A stretch of DNA of 64,000 nucleotides, from the NCBI RefSeq assembly GCF_001280305.1, contig NZ_CP012623.1, forward strand, positions 3,534,001 to 3,598,000, in the 5' to 3' direction. Below are positions 44,809 to 53,793 of this stretch, in pieces. The notes below the pieces were generated by a model that was given only the letters and a program-made list of their open reading frames with translations, was not told the DNA's origin and searched no databases. This stretch comes from Hymenobacter sp. DG25A. Its GTDB lineage: Bacteria > Bacteroidota > Bacteroidia > Cytophagales > Hymenobacteraceae. Position 1 is the stretch's first letter. Every line of letters begins with the position of its first letter. Both the position numbers and the translations under genes were made by a program.

Positions 44809-45522
44809 CTACTGACTCTGGTAAGCTCCCAGGGTAGACCATAGCCGCTCAAACTCTGCCAAGTAGCGCCGCACAATGGTGATGTCCGCCGTAATAAGCA
44901 GGTTTTCATGGTTATAGAGCGCGGCCGAGCGCGTCCAGTTATAGCTGCCGGTCAGCACTGCCCGGCCATCGGCTACGGCAAACTTGTGGTGCATGTGGTT
45001 AGTAGTATTATCCACATGAATGTCCACACCGGCGGCGTGTAGCTGGCGCACATCGGAGCCCCGGTCAAAGAGCTTATCGTTGTCGGTGAGCAGGCGGAGC
45101 TGCACGCCGCGCCGGTGGGCTGCCAGCAGCTCATCGGTTATCCGGTCATCGGAGATGGTAAACACGCATACTTCCAGCCGCTGCCTGGCCCCTTTGATAA
45201 AGCGCTGAATTGCGCCTACACAGTCATCATCCGGGCTAAAATATACTTCAGAATGGATGCTGGGGGCTTCTGCCGGCGGCATCAGCAAGGCATTGGCTGC
45301 CTCCAGCCACTCAATAGCAGCTTTATCCGGTAAGGTGTTAAACCGCTCCCGTACAGCTGAAAACAGCTGGTGCCGAAACTCTTCCAGGGCCTCGCCCTGC
45401 GGGCCGTGGGCGGCCAGCTGTGCCCGCAGGCGCTGGGCCTCTTCCGAAGAGAGAGTGTTATCGGCAAAGGACCGGTGAAACAGCGTGAGCAGATCAGCGG
45501 ACGAAGACGGGAGAGAGGACAT
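44809..45522 (-). CDS. phospholipase D-like protein with single HKD motif
   Basis: This 237-residue protein has one HxKx4D motif (His178, Lys180, Asp185 in HMHHKFAVAD) followed by GSYNW, as in bacterial Nuc and the mitochondrial PLD6/Zucchini group, which work as homodimers. The core (about residues 88-230) starts VYFSPDDDCVGAIQRFI, a typical Nuc-like opening. The first 85 residues are an extra helical region that opens LLTLFHRSF. It may cut nucleic acid or phospholipid, and has no signal peptide. It lies 20 bases after a GH1-like gene on the same strand, so the two may be co-transcribed. Confidence 0.85.
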   Translation of the reverse strand: MSSLPSSSADLLTLFHRSFADNTLSSEEAQRLRAQLAAHGPQGEALEEFRHQLFSAVRERFNTLPDKAAIEWLEAANALLMPPAEAPSIHSEVYFSPDDDCVGAIQRFIKGARQRLEVCVFTISDDRITDELLAAHRRGVQLRLLTDNDKLFDRGSDVRQLHAAGVDIHVDNTTNHMHHKFAVADGRAVLTGSYNWTRSAALYNHENLLITADITIVRRYLAEFERLWSTLGAYQSQ

Positions 45523-45548
45523 AAGCAAAAGTAACGAGGCGCCAGGGC

Positions 45549-46757
45549 CTAGGCCATAGTAAATTCAGATTTCGGAAGATCAGCCATCTGAAGTTCCGGT
45601 GCCAGAATTTGCTGAGACTCCAGCAGGGCGGCCGCATACGGCTCGTGCAGAATGCGGCGGGGTGGGCCATCGGGGCACAGCTCGGCGTCCCAGAGACCGG
45701 AACGATGCCATTCCCGCTCGGGGAAGTCCCAGTCGGGCCGGTCCAGCAGAGGGTAGATGCACACGCCCCACAGCGGTACGCCCTGCCGGAGAGCCTCAGC
45801 GCATTCCTCGGCTACCATCCGGATCCAGTGGGGGCGGTCCAGGCCGGGGTGGCTGGTTTCGGAGAGTACCAGGGGCCGCCCGTAGCGGGCGTAGGCCTGG
45901 CCCAGCAGATAATGGAGGGGGCGCCAGCGCGGGTCGTAGGGCTCATTTACCCAGCCCAGCCGCTGGTTGGTGTGCGAGTCCCACTGGTTATCATAGTAAA
46001 AGTTAAGGCCCAGTACGTCCAGGTATTCTGGCCGGCCGCCCAGCTCGGGGCACATGCGGCCCGTGAGCATATCCATGGCCTGGTACTGCGACTCATGTAT
46101 TTCCCGGGCCCGACGCAGTTCCTGGCGTGTGGCGTTCAGGGGAGGTACCACATTTACCAGTGGCTCGGTGGTCAGAATCCGGATAGTCGGGTCAGCTTCC
46201 CGCAGGGCCGCTACGCCTTCAATGTAGGCGCGCATCAGCCCGTACTTTACTTCCCAGCCCTGCCCCACGCAATAAGGCGAGGTGCCGCGCGCATCGCCGC
46301 CCAGCCAGGACATAAAGCTTACTTCGTTAATAGGCGTTACGATCAGCTCGCCCTCGGGGCGCACGCTGCGGTAGAAAGCCACAAAGGCCCGGCACAGGTG
46401 GGCAAAGCGCCGCGCAAACAAGGGATGGAGCGGGGTGAGGTCGTCGGGGTAGCCGAAGTGGCACAGGTCCCACACCTGCTGAACATCCTGGTGGCGGCCG
46501 GCTTCAAGCAGGTGCTGCACGGTGCTCCAGTCGTAGGTGTACGGGGTTTTTTCTACCTGGCTCCAGCGGATGCCCTCGCGCACGGTGCGAATGCCGAACG
46601 GGGCCAGCTGCTGGTAGTCTTCGTTGATCAGCTGTAAATGGCCGGTGGTAGCCAGGAAGTCGACGCGGTGCCCGAAGGCGTTGAGCTGGTCGGTGCATTC
46701 GTACCCGCCCATCCAGAATGATTGAAACGGGCTGGTAGCAAACGTAGAAACAGACAT
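45549..46757 (-). CDS. glycoside hydrolase family 1-like protein
   Basis: This 402-residue protein is a clan GH-A hydrolase, related in outline to the one at 3256-4593. Glu145 in TPINEVSFM fits the acid/base and Glu300 in VLSETSHPG fits the nucleophile. Between them lies GLNFYYDNQW, which fits the aromatic tyrosine region of GH1 enzymes. It opens FQSFWMGGYECTDQLNAFG, and has no signal peptide. At 402 residues it is shorter than standard GH1 beta-glucosidases, so it may be a diverged or unusual family member. A PLD-like gene follows 20 bases downstream on the same strand. Confidence 0.78.
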   Translation of the reverse strand: MSVSTFATSPFQSFWMGGYECTDQLNAFGHRVDFLATTGHLQLINEDYQQLAPFGIRTVREGIRWSQVEKTPYTYDWSTVQHLLEAGRHQDVQQVWDLCHFGYPDDLTPLHPLFARRFAHLCRAFVAFYRSVRPEGELIVTPINEVSFMSWLGGDARGTSPYCVGQGWEVKYGLMRAYIEGVAALREADPTIRILTTEPLVNVVPPLNATRQELRRAREIHESQYQAMDMLTGRMCPELGGRPEYLDVLGLNFYYDNQWDSHTNQRLGWVNEPYDPRWRPLHYLLGQAYARYGRPLVLSETSHPGLDRPHWIRMVAEECAEALRQGVPLWGVCIYPLLDRPDWDFPEREWHRSGLWDAELCPDGPPRRILHEPYAAALLESQQILAPELQMADLPKSEFTMA

Positions 46758-46852
46758 AGCTTTACTCTAGGTGAACAGAAGCGCCGCGCCAGTAAAGTCG
46801 CGGGCATTAGTGACTATTTACCGGGAAAGAAGCCAGAAGGTTAAACCCAATC

Positions 46853-47794
46853 CTATTTCAGGACCTGCCGCCCCCGGGCCGATACGGCTTTGGCTTCCAC
46901 AAAAATGCGCTTCACGTATGGGTACTGCGCCTTAATGGCATCCTGTAGCTGGTCAATGGCCTCTTCTACTTCCTCGGCGGTCAGATCATTCCGGAACTCC
47001 ACATCCAGGGCCATCATTATATCCTGCGGCCCCAGGTACATGGTCAGGGGAGGAGCAATGTGCTCTATATAGGGTTGGCTGCGGGCAATCACCTGCATGC
47101 CCTCCAGGGTTTCCGCATCCACCCCTTCACCTACCAGCAAGCCTTTGGTGCGGCTTACCAGGAATACGGCCACCAGCATCAGCAGCAGCCCAATGGCAAT
47201 AGAGGCAGCGCCGTCCAGATAGGGGTTGTTGAACTGATGCCCTAAATACACGCCGGCCAGCGCAAACACCAGGCCCAGCAGGGCGGCCAGGTTTTCCATC
47301 ACAGAGGCAAATACTGCCGGGTCTTTGCTCTGGCGCAGCATAGTCCAGAAGCCGGTGTTGCTGCCGTTGGCACCGGCCTTTAAGGCCTTTACCGCCAGCC
47401 AGCAGGCCCAGCCCTCAAAGCCGATAGCTACGCCCAGCACAACGTAGTTCCAGAGCGGATCGGTGAGGGGCTCGGGGTGCTCAATGTGCTTAATGCCTTC
47501 ATAGAAAGACATGCCGCCACCAATGGCAAAGATCAGTACGGCTACAATCAACCCCCAGAAATACAGCTCTTTGGAGCGCCCGAAGGGGTGGCGCGCATCA
47601 GCGGGTTTCTGACTCTGGCTTACCCCATAGAGCAATAGTATGGCGTTGCCACTATCTACCAGCGAGTGAATGCCCTCCGAGAGCATGGCCGAGCTGCGGG
47701 TGAAGTAGGCCGCCACGAATTTGCTGAGCGCAATGCCAATATTTGCAATTAACCCCCCGTAAAGGGCTGTTTTGGAGGAATTTGGGTTTGCCAT
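46853..47794 (-). CDS. cation diffusion facilitator family transporter
   Basis: This 313-residue inner-membrane transporter exports divalent metal ions such as zinc, cobalt, iron or manganese. It shows the CDF motif HSLVDSGN (residues 43-50) with His43 and Asp47 as metal ligands, the DARHPFGRSKELYFWG motif before the third span, and Asp in PYLDGAASIAIG in the fifth. Six spans are visible, and a C-terminal cytoplasmic domain (about 225-313) follows. The specific metal is not clear. It is divergent from an APC permease gene. Confidence 0.92.
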   Translation of the reverse strand: MANPNSSKTALYGGLIANIGIALSKFVAAYFTRSSAMLSEGIHSLVDSGNAILLLYGVSQSQKPADARHPFGRSKELYFWGLIVAVLIFAIGGGMSFYEGIKHIEHPEPLTDPLWNYVVLGVAIGFEGWACWLAVKALKAGANGSNTGFWTMLRQSKDPAVFASVMENLAALLGLVFALAGVYLGHQFNNPYLDGAASIAIGLLLMLVAVFLVSRTKGLLVGEGVDAETLEGMQVIARSQPYIEHIAPPLTMYLGPQDIMMALDVEFRNDLTAEEVEEAIDQLQDAIKAQYPYVKRIFVEAKAVSARGRQVLK

Positions 47795-47982
47795 GAAAGC
47801 TGAGGTTGAAGTAGAGCCTTACGCAGGGAGTGGAAGCAGGGTTGAAAAGCGGATACAGACGCGGCTTCCCATCAGCACCCCTCCCTGTTTTCTCCCGTCG
47901 GCAGGAAATAAAGCCAAACTTGCCCAAACCCGTCAAACATTCGCGCTTTATCCGACATTTAAGCCTGCAACTACTTCGCTCT

Positions 47983-49386
47983 ATGCACCAACCCACTACT
48001 TCCACGGATTCAGCTGCTGCCACCACCGCTCCCGAGCCCGCCCTGCGTCGCCGCCTGGGCCTGGTGCAGGCCACCGCCCTTAACATGATTGACATGGTGG
48101 GCATTGGGCCCTTTGTCACGCTGCCGCTGGTAATGGGTCTGATGGGGCCCTACTTTCTGCTGGCCTGGCTGGTAGGGGCCGGCCTGGCCGTAGTAGATGG
48201 GCTGATCTGGAGTGAGCTGGGCGCCGCTTACCCGGAAGCCGGCGGCTCCTACCGGTTTCTGAAGCTGGCCTATGGCGAGCATAAATGGGGCCGACTGATG
48301 TCGTTCCTGTACGTGTGGCAAACCCTGGTGCAGGCGCCGCTGGTGCTGGCTTCGGGCGCCATTGGCTTTGCGCAGTATTTCGGCTACCTGGTGCCGCTCA
48401 CGGCCTGGTGGCAGCCAAAGCTGGTTAGCGGCGCGGTGGTACTGCTGCTGGTATTGCTGCTCTACCGCCGCATTGAGGATATTGGCCGCCTGGGCGTGAT
48501 GCTGTGGGTAGGCGTGCTGGGCCTCATGGCCTGGCTGATTTTTGGCGGTATCACGCATGCTACCCACCCGGTGGCCTGGCTGCCGGCCGGGGGGTGGTCG
48601 GCGGTGCCGGGCCTGCTGTTGTCGGCGGCTATGGGGCAGGCAGCCGTGAAAACCATTTACAGCTACCTGGGCTACTACAACGTGTGCCACCTGGGCGGGG
48701 AAGTGCGCGAGCCGCACAAGCTGATACCGCGCAGTATTTTCCTGAGTATTCTGGGCATTACGGCGCTGTACCTGCTGCTGAACTGGAGCGTGGGCACGGT
48801 TATTCCCTGGCAGGAAGCGCAGCATTCGGAGTTTATCGTCAGCACGTTTGTAGAGCGGCTCTATGGGGCTATGGCGGCTAAGGCTGCTACGGCTTTGGTG
48901 CTATGGGTAGCGTTTGCTTCCCTGTTTGCCGTGCTGCTGGGGTACTCGCGTATTCCGTACGCCGCCGCGGCCGATGGGGAGTTTCTACCCATCTTCGGGC
49001 GTTTGCACCCTACCAAGCAGTTTCCCTACGTTTCGCTGCTGATTCTGGGCGGGTTGGGGTTTGTGTTCAGCCTGCTGTTCCGGCTGGCCGAGGTCATCAG
49101 CGCCATTCTGGCCATGCGCATTCTGATACAGTTTGTGGGGCAGGCTATTGGCCTGGTGCTGCTGCGCCGCCGGCGCGGTACTACAGGGCTACCCTTCCGC
49201 ATGCCCCTATACCCTTTGCCCGTAGTGCTGGCTATAGCCGTGTGGCTGCTGATTTTCTGGAGCACCGGCCTGCAGCTGATAGCCTCGGCACTGGTAGTAA
49301 TAGCTGCGGGCTGCGTAGCATTTCTGCTGTGGAGCCGCAAGCTGCAGCGCTGGCCCTTTGCACCGGCACCTAGACATGGGAAATAG
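47983..49386 (+). CDS. APC family amino acid permease
   Basis: This 467-residue protein has about twelve membrane spans and the APC superfamily opening: LNMIDMVGIGPFVTLPLVMG near residue 36, then WSELGAAYPEAGGSYRFLK, a standard APC segment. It probably carries amino acids or amines across the inner membrane in exchange or with protons. The frame is open 153 bases upstream; I chose the ATG at 47983 because it gives a short hydrophilic N-terminus directly before the first span. The substrate is not known. Confidence 0.88.
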   Translation: MHQPTTSTDSAAATTAPEPALRRRLGLVQATALNMIDMVGIGPFVTLPLVMGLMGPYFLLAWLVGAGLAVVDGLIWSELGAAYPEAGGSYRFLKLAYGEHKWGRLMSFLYVWQTLVQAPLVLASGAIGFAQYFGYLVPLTAWWQPKLVSGAVVLLLVLLLYRRIEDIGRLGVMLWVGVLGLMAWLIFGGITHATHPVAWLPAGGWSAVPGLLLSAAMGQAAVKTIYSYLGYYNVCHLGGEVREPHKLIPRSIFLSILGITALYLLLNWSVGTVIPWQEAQHSEFIVSTFVERLYGAMAAKAATALVLWVAFASLFAVLLGYSRIPYAAAADGEFLPIFGRLHPTKQFPYVSLLILGGLGFVFSLLFRLAEVISAILAMRILIQFVGQAIGLVLLRRRRGTTGLPFRMPLYPLPVVLAIAVWLLIFWSTGLQLIASALVVIAAGCVAFLLWSRKLQRWPFAPAPRHGK

Positions 49387-49473
49387 AAATAATTTATTGT
49401 ATTTTATTTGTAAAAATTATTACTATCACTATTTTAGTGCTAAGTGTTATTGGAGCTACTTAGCCTAAAACCC

Positions 49474-50181
49474 ATGAACGCATTTGATTATCACATTATC
49501 ACCTTTGTAAACCAGTTCGCCCGCCAGTCCGATTTCTTCGACTCGCTGATTAACCTGTTCGTGTTCAATAACCTATTGAAGGGTGGCATTGTGGCCATGA
49601 CGTTCTGGTTTCTCTGGTTTTATCAGCACACGCCCAACCGGGTACATGTCCGGCAGATGCTGCTGGCCACGCTGGTAGGTGGTTTGCTGGCCATGTTTGT
49701 GGCGCGGGTACTAGTGCATGTGCTGCCCTTTCGGGTGCGCCCCCTGTACAACAAGGAGCTAAAGTTTGTGAACCCCATTGCCGACTGGCGCAGCAAGACC
49801 TCTTCCTCCTTCAACGATGTAAACTCCATGCCCAGCGACACGGCCACGCTGGTGCTGGCTTTAACCACCGGCATTCTGCTGATTAACCGGCGCATTGGGT
49901 TGCTGGTGCTGGGGTACGTGCTAATCTTCGTGTGCCTGCCCCGCATCTATATTGGCGTGCACAACCCCACGGATATACTGGCGGGTGGGCTTATTGGGGC
50001 CTCCTGTGTGCTGCTCACCACACGCCCCTACGTGCTCAACCGGCTATTTGCGCCCCTGCTCACGCTGGGCAAGCAGTACCCCAGTGTGTTTTATGTGGGC
50101 CTGTTTATCATCACCTATCAGGTAGGGGCCATGTTTGAGGAGTTCCGGCAGATTGCCGTTTTCCTCTTTGGTACGCATTGA
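49474..50181 (+). CDS. PAP2 family membrane protein with altered motif 2
   Basis: This 235-residue protein has about six membrane spans and the PAP2 phosphatase outline: RVRP before the third span, then NSMPSDTATLVLAL, then PRIYIGVHNPTDIL. The third motif keeps Arg, His and Asp. In motif 2, however, PSDT stands where phosphatases have PSGH or PSDH, so the motif-2 histidine is lost. Family members remove phosphate from lipids such as undecaprenyl diphosphate; this one may be inactive or act differently. The start at 49474 (MNAFDYHIITFVN) is typical. It converges on hemB with a terminator between them. Confidence 0.85.
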   Translation: MNAFDYHIITFVNQFARQSDFFDSLINLFVFNNLLKGGIVAMTFWFLWFYQHTPNRVHVRQMLLATLVGGLLAMFVARVLVHVLPFRVRPLYNKELKFVNPIADWRSKTSSSFNDVNSMPSDTATLVLALTTGILLINRRIGLLVLGYVLIFVCLPRIYIGVHNPTDILAGGLIGASCVLLTTRPYVLNRLFAPLLTLGKQYPSVFYVGLFIITYQVGAMFEEFRQIAVFLFGTH

Positions 50182-50200
50182 TTCACATCTTGTAGCCCAT

Positions 50201-50234
50201 GAAAAAAGCCCGCGTTTTCACGTGGGCTTTTTCG
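50201..50234. terminator. bidirectional terminator between PAP2 gene and hemB
   Basis: GAAAAAAGCCCGCG pairs with CGTGGGCTTTTTC (one G-T pair) across a 6-base loop, with A and T runs on both sides. Confidence 0.8.
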
Positions 50235-50259
50235 ATAAGCAAAGTAGCAGACAGAACTG

Positions 50260-51273
50260 TTAGCCGCGGCGCAGCACCGCAGCGGCTTCCTTGGCGAAGT
50301 AGGTCAGGATGGCATCGGCCCCGGCGCGCTTAATGCTCAGCAGCACTTCCATCATGGTCCGCTCCCCATCGAGCCAGCCGTTTTGGGCAGCTGCTTTAAT
50401 CATGGCATACTCGCCCGATACGTTGTAAGCCGTGACCGGCAGTTGCGTATGGTCGCGCACTTCCCGAATCACGTCCAGGTAGCTCAGGGCGGGCTTTATC
50501 ATCACCATGTCGGCGCCTTCCTGCTCGTCCAGCGCCAGCTCGCGCAGGGCTTCGCGGCGGTTGGCGGGGTTCATCTGGTAGGTTTTCTTGTCGCCTTTTT
50601 TCGGGGCCGAGTCCAGCGCGTCGCGGAAGGGGCCGTAGAAAGCGGAAGCGTACTTGGCCGTGTAGCTCATGATGCTCACGTTGGTAAAGGCATTGCTGTC
50701 GAGCACCTCCCGGATCCAGGCCACGCGGCCATCCATCATATCCGAGGGGCCGATGATATCGGCACCGGCGCGGGCCTGCGCCAGGGCCATCTGGCCCAGC
50801 ACCTCCAGGGAAGCATCGTTCAGAATCTCCCCCGATTCCGGGTCTACAACGCCGTCGTGCCCGTCGGAAGAGTAGGGGTCCATGGCCACGTCGGTCATCA
50901 AAACCACATCCGGGAACTGGCGCTTAATGTCGGTTATGGTTTTGAGGTAGAGGCCTTCCGGGTTGGCGCTTTCGCGGGCCAGCCGGTCTTTCAGGGCATC
51001 GTTAATGCCGGGAAAGGGGGCAAATGCTTTAATGCCCAGCTCTACGCACTGCCCGATTTCGTCGATGAGACGGTCGGCGGAGTGCCGGTAGATGCCCGGC
51101 ATGGAGTGAATTTCAATCTGCTGATTCTGGCCTTCAATCAAAAAGACCGGGTAAATGAAATCCTGCACCGCCAGGTTGGTCTCCTGGACCATATTGCGGA
51201 TAACTTCGGATTTACGGTTGCGCCGCGGACGGTGCGAGGGAAGAATAGGCATAGCTTCGTTCAGTAATGACAT
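50260..51273 (-). CDS. hemB: delta-aminolevulinic acid dehydratase (porphobilinogen synthase)
   Basis: This 337-residue cytoplasmic enzyme joins two 5-aminolevulinate molecules into porphobilinogen in heme synthesis. The Schiff-base lysines are Lys207 (SYTAKYASAFYG) and Lys260 (VMIKPALSYLD). The metal segment reads DVAMDPYSSDGHDG (about residues 128-141), with Asp residues in place of the Cys cluster of zinc enzymes, so it is of the magnesium-type group. Its length is normal for HemB. It is transcribed alone. Confidence 0.97.
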   Translation of the reverse strand: MSLLNEAMPILPSHRPRRNRKSEVIRNMVQETNLAVQDFIYPVFLIEGQNQQIEIHSMPGIYRHSADRLIDEIGQCVELGIKAFAPFPGINDALKDRLARESANPEGLYLKTITDIKRQFPDVVLMTDVAMDPYSSDGHDGVVDPESGEILNDASLEVLGQMALAQARAGADIIGPSDMMDGRVAWIREVLDSNAFTNVSIMSYTAKYASAFYGPFRDALDSAPKKGDKKTYQMNPANRREALRELALDEQEGADMVMIKPALSYLDVIREVRDHTQLPVTAYNVSGEYAMIKAAAQNGWLDGERTMMEVLLSIKRAGADAILTYFAKEAAAVLRRG

Positions 51274-51318
51274 CAGAGCAGAACAACGGCCGCAAAGATA
51301 AGGTTGCGGCCGTGGGCC

Positions 51319-51849
51319 TTAGGGTAAGTTGCCATCAATCATGTAGCTGCCCCAGAAAGACAATATCAACGCTGCCAGACTACAAAATGCAAAAAGCCCA
51401 AATCCAGCCCAACCGCCCATGACTACCCACAGCACAATGCCTCCAATAAATACAATGGTGCCGAGGATTTGAAAAAAGTCTCCTTTCGGAGAAGCGGCGT
51501 GGACAGGTTTCTTTTGAGAATTGATAGTGTTGAGCCTCTTGGATCTGTGCACCGGCAACACTTGGAAAGTAGTAGGCGCTTGCAAAATTTGCCCGAGTGG
51601 TTTGGCGATTCTACCTGCTGAAGAAGTGGACTTAACCCAAGTTTTTGGCCGGATGACGGGCTGAAAGCGCGCTGAGAAATGAGGCTCCCGTTGCACCGGA
51701 CTCGCAGCCGATAATTCCGGCTGGTAGGATGGAGCAGCTGAAAATTGTGGCTGAGCGCTAAATGAAAAAGCAGTTTGCTCACTGCGGCAACCTAATGCTA
51801 CGCAGCCCATCAGGCCAATAACTAACCGGGAATACGTCCAATAGCTCAT
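51319..51849 (-). CDS. hypothetical CRSE-type lipoprotein with C-terminal hydrophobic hairpin (copy 1)
   Basis: This 176-residue protein starts with a lipoprotein-like signal (GLMGCVALGC), and the sequence after the Cys reads CRSEQTAFSF. A polar, probably disordered stretch with many Ser and Pro follows. Two hydrophobic segments end the protein (about residues 127-170, ILGTIVFIGGIVLWVVMGGW and GLFAFCSLAALILSFWG), which would form a membrane hairpin. The neighbour at 51867-52397 has the same layout, length and lipobox sequence, so they are tandem paralogues. I do not recognise the family. Confidence 0.7.
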   Translation of the reverse strand: MSYWTYSRLVIGLMGCVALGCRSEQTAFSFSAQPQFSAAPSYQPELSAASPVQREPHFSARFQPVIRPKTWVKSTSSAGRIAKPLGQILQAPTTFQVLPVHRSKRLNTINSQKKPVHAASPKGDFFQILGTIVFIGGIVLWVVMGGWAGFGLFAFCSLAALILSFWGSYMIDGNLP

Positions 51850-51866
51850 CGCCTAAATGTAGGCGC

Positions 51867-52397
51867 TTACATATTAAAACACTCCTGAAAAACGCCCAGC
51901 CACGCGTGCGGGCCACCAATGCCCAATACCAGGAAGTAGTAGCCCAGCATAACCCCGGCCGCGCCCACGCCCAGGCCCAGCCAGCCGCCCAGCAACAGCC
52001 CGGCTACCACGGCGCCTACCACCAGCACCGAGCCCACTACCAGATGCCATACTTTATTTTCCGGCTCGCCCTCACCCTGAGGGCGGGCAGTGCGGCGCAG
52101 GCCAGCACGGACAGCCTGTGGCTGGAGCGGTTGGGAGCGGCTCACCCGCTGGCTTGCCTCCCGAACAGGTGAAGCTGCTACGGGAGCCGATTGGGCCACT
52201 GCGGCCGGGGCCGCGGGAGTGACCGGGAGCATAGGCGTAGCGGGCCCGCTATCCGCGGTGGCGGTAACATCTTCCGGAGCGGATACGGCAACTACTGTGG
52301 CAGAAGGCTGAAACTGAAAAGCGGCCTTCTCACTGCGGCAGCTCAGCAATAGAGCCAGGGGCAGCAACAGGAAATGCTTGGTAGCTATTGATTTCAT
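51867..52397 (-). CDS. hypothetical CRSE-type lipoprotein with C-terminal hydrophobic hairpin (copy 2)
   Basis: This 176-residue protein matches copy 1 in layout: a lipoprotein signal (FLLLPLALLLSC), then CRSEKAAFQF, a Pro/Ala/Val-rich middle, a basic-polar stretch (RAGLRRTARPQGEGEPENK), and two hydrophobic segments rich in Gly near the C-terminus (VGAVVAGLLLGGWLGLGVG and GVMLGYYFLVLGIGG). It lies 17 bases before copy 1 on the same strand, so the pair is probably one transcript. The start at 52397 (MKSIATKHF) begins the signal peptide. Function is unknown. Confidence 0.7.
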   Translation of the reverse strand: MKSIATKHFLLLPLALLLSCRSEKAAFQFQPSATVVAVSAPEDVTATADSGPATPMLPVTPAAPAAVAQSAPVAASPVREASQRVSRSQPLQPQAVRAGLRRTARPQGEGEPENKVWHLVVGSVLVVGAVVAGLLLGGWLGLGVGAAGVMLGYYFLVLGIGGPHAWLGVFQECFNM

Positions 52398-52404
52398 CAG
52401 CAAA

Positions 52405-52435
52405 AACAAACGGACCACCCGGAGAGGGTGGCCCG
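52405..52435 (-). terminator. terminator after ornithine aminotransferase
   Basis: On the minus strand CGGGCCACCC pairs with GGGTGGTCCG (one G-T pair) over a 5-base loop and is followed by TTTGTTTTTG. It lies just 8 bases before the ATG of the next gene, so it splits the aminotransferase from the lipoprotein pair. Confidence 0.8.
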
Positions 52436-52468
52436 CTTCTTACGTGAAAGCCGAAAAAAGTTCTCGGG

Positions 52469-53719
52469 TTAAAACTCCATAATAGTCTGCTCAATGATGT
52501 CGCAGGCTTCGTGCAGCTGCTCTTCATTGATCACCAGCGGCGGGGCAAAGCGGATAATGTCGCCGTGGGTGGGCTTGGCCAGCACGCCGCGCTCCATCAG
52601 GGTTACACACACGTCCCAGGCCGTGCGGCCGTCGGCGTGGGGCTTGATGACTACGGCGTTCAGCAGGCCTTTGCCGCGCACCAGCTCTACTACTTCTGGG
52701 CGCTTGGCCTGCACGCGGCGCATCCGCTCCCGGAATACCTCGCCCATGGCGCGGGCGTTTTCAATTAGCTTTTCATCGAGCAGCACATCCAGCGCGGCGC
52801 GCATCACGGCGCAGGCCAGCGGGTTGCCGCCAAACGTGGAGCCGTGCTGCCCGGGCTGAATGGTGAGCATAATCTCGTCGCGCGCCAGCACCGCCGAAAC
52901 CGGCAGCATGCCGCCGCTCAGGGCTTTGCCCAGCACCAGAATATCGGCGTGCACGCCCTCGTAGCAAGTGGCCAGCAGCGCGCCGGTGCGGCCCAGGCCG
53001 GTCTGAATCTCATCGGCAATAAACAGCACCTTGTGGGCTTTGCAGATGGCGTGGGCTTTGGCCAGGTAGCCTTCGGATGGCACCATCACGCCGGCCTCAC
53101 CCTGAATGGGCTCTACCAGAAAAGCGCACACGTGCGGGTCCTGCACGGCTTCTTCCAGCGCCGCCAGATCATCATAAGGCACTACCTGGTAGCCGGGCAT
53201 GTAGGGGCCGAAGCCGCCGGTGCTGTCGGGGTCGGTGCTGAAGGAGATGATGCCGGTGGTGCGGCCGTGGAAGTTATGCTCGGCCACAATGATGCGGGCC
53301 ATGTTGGGCGCAATGCCTTTTTCCTGGTAGCCCCACTTGCGGGCCAGCTTCAGGGCGGTTTCTACGGCTTCGGCGCCGGAGTTCATCAGCAGCGCCTTGT
53401 CGTAGTTGAACAGCTCGCAAAGCTGCTTTTCGGCGGCGCCCAACTGGTCGTTGAAGAAGGCGCGGGAGGTGAGCGTGAGCTTCTGGGCCTGCTCCGTCAT
53501 GGCCCCGATGATGCGCGGGTGGCAGTGACCCTGGTTTACGGCAGAATAGGCGGAGAGGAAATCGTAGTAGTGCTTGCCTTCCACATCCCACAGGTGCACG
53601 CCCTCGCCCCGGTTGAGCACCACGGGCAGCGGGTGGTAGTTGTGGGCACCATACTGGTCTTCGAGGGCCATCAGCTGCTGGCTGCGGGTCTGGGTGGCGG
53701 TAGGGGAGGTGGTTTCCAT
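52469..53719 (-). CDS. rocD: ornithine--oxo-acid aminotransferase
   Basis: This 416-residue PLP-dependent aminotransferase converts ornithine and 2-oxoglutarate to glutamate semialdehyde and glutamate. The PLP lysine is Lys265 in [11 protein letters not shown], and the cofactor-binding Asp236 is in [30 protein letters not shown] near the start, the [15 protein letters not shown] loop and [16 protein letters not shown] are ornithine aminotransferase signatures and separate it from acetylornithine aminotransferase. It is cytoplasmic and transcribed as a single unit. Confidence 0.95.
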   Translation of the reverse strand: METTSPTATQTRSQQLMALEDQYGAHNYHPLPVVLNRGEGVHLWDVEGKHYYDFLSAYSAVNQGHCHPRIIGAMTEQAQKLTLTSRAFFNDQLGAAEKQLCELFNYDKALLMNSGAEAVETALKLARKWGYQEKGIAPNMARIIVAEHNFHGRTTGIISFSTDPDSTGGFGPYMPGYQVVPYDDLAALEEAVQDPHVCAFLVEPIQGEAGVMVPSEGYLAKAHAICKAHKVLFIADEIQTGLGRTGALLATCYEGVHADILVLGKALSGGMLPVSAVLARDEIMLTIQPGQHGSTFGGNPLACAVMRAALDVLLDEKLIENARAMGEVFRERMRRVQAKRPEVVELVRGKGLLNAVVIKPHADGRTAWDVCVTLMERGVLAKPTHGDIIRFAPPLVINEEQLHEACDIIEQTIMEF

Positions 53720-53793
53720 ACAGGTAGTGGGGTTTGGAAGATAGCAGGCCTGAATTGCCCGAAATTACGAAAAAAGCCCGGGCGGCCCATCCC

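Noticed and set aside
45609..46637. 342-codon open frame opposite the GH1-like gene
   Set aside because: It mirrors the coding frame of a supported gene, and its composition is that of a shadow.
47652..48119. 155-codon minus-strand frame spanning the gap between the CDF and APC genes
   Set aside because: It overlaps both well-supported genes, and its translation is rich in Arg and Cys without a domain.
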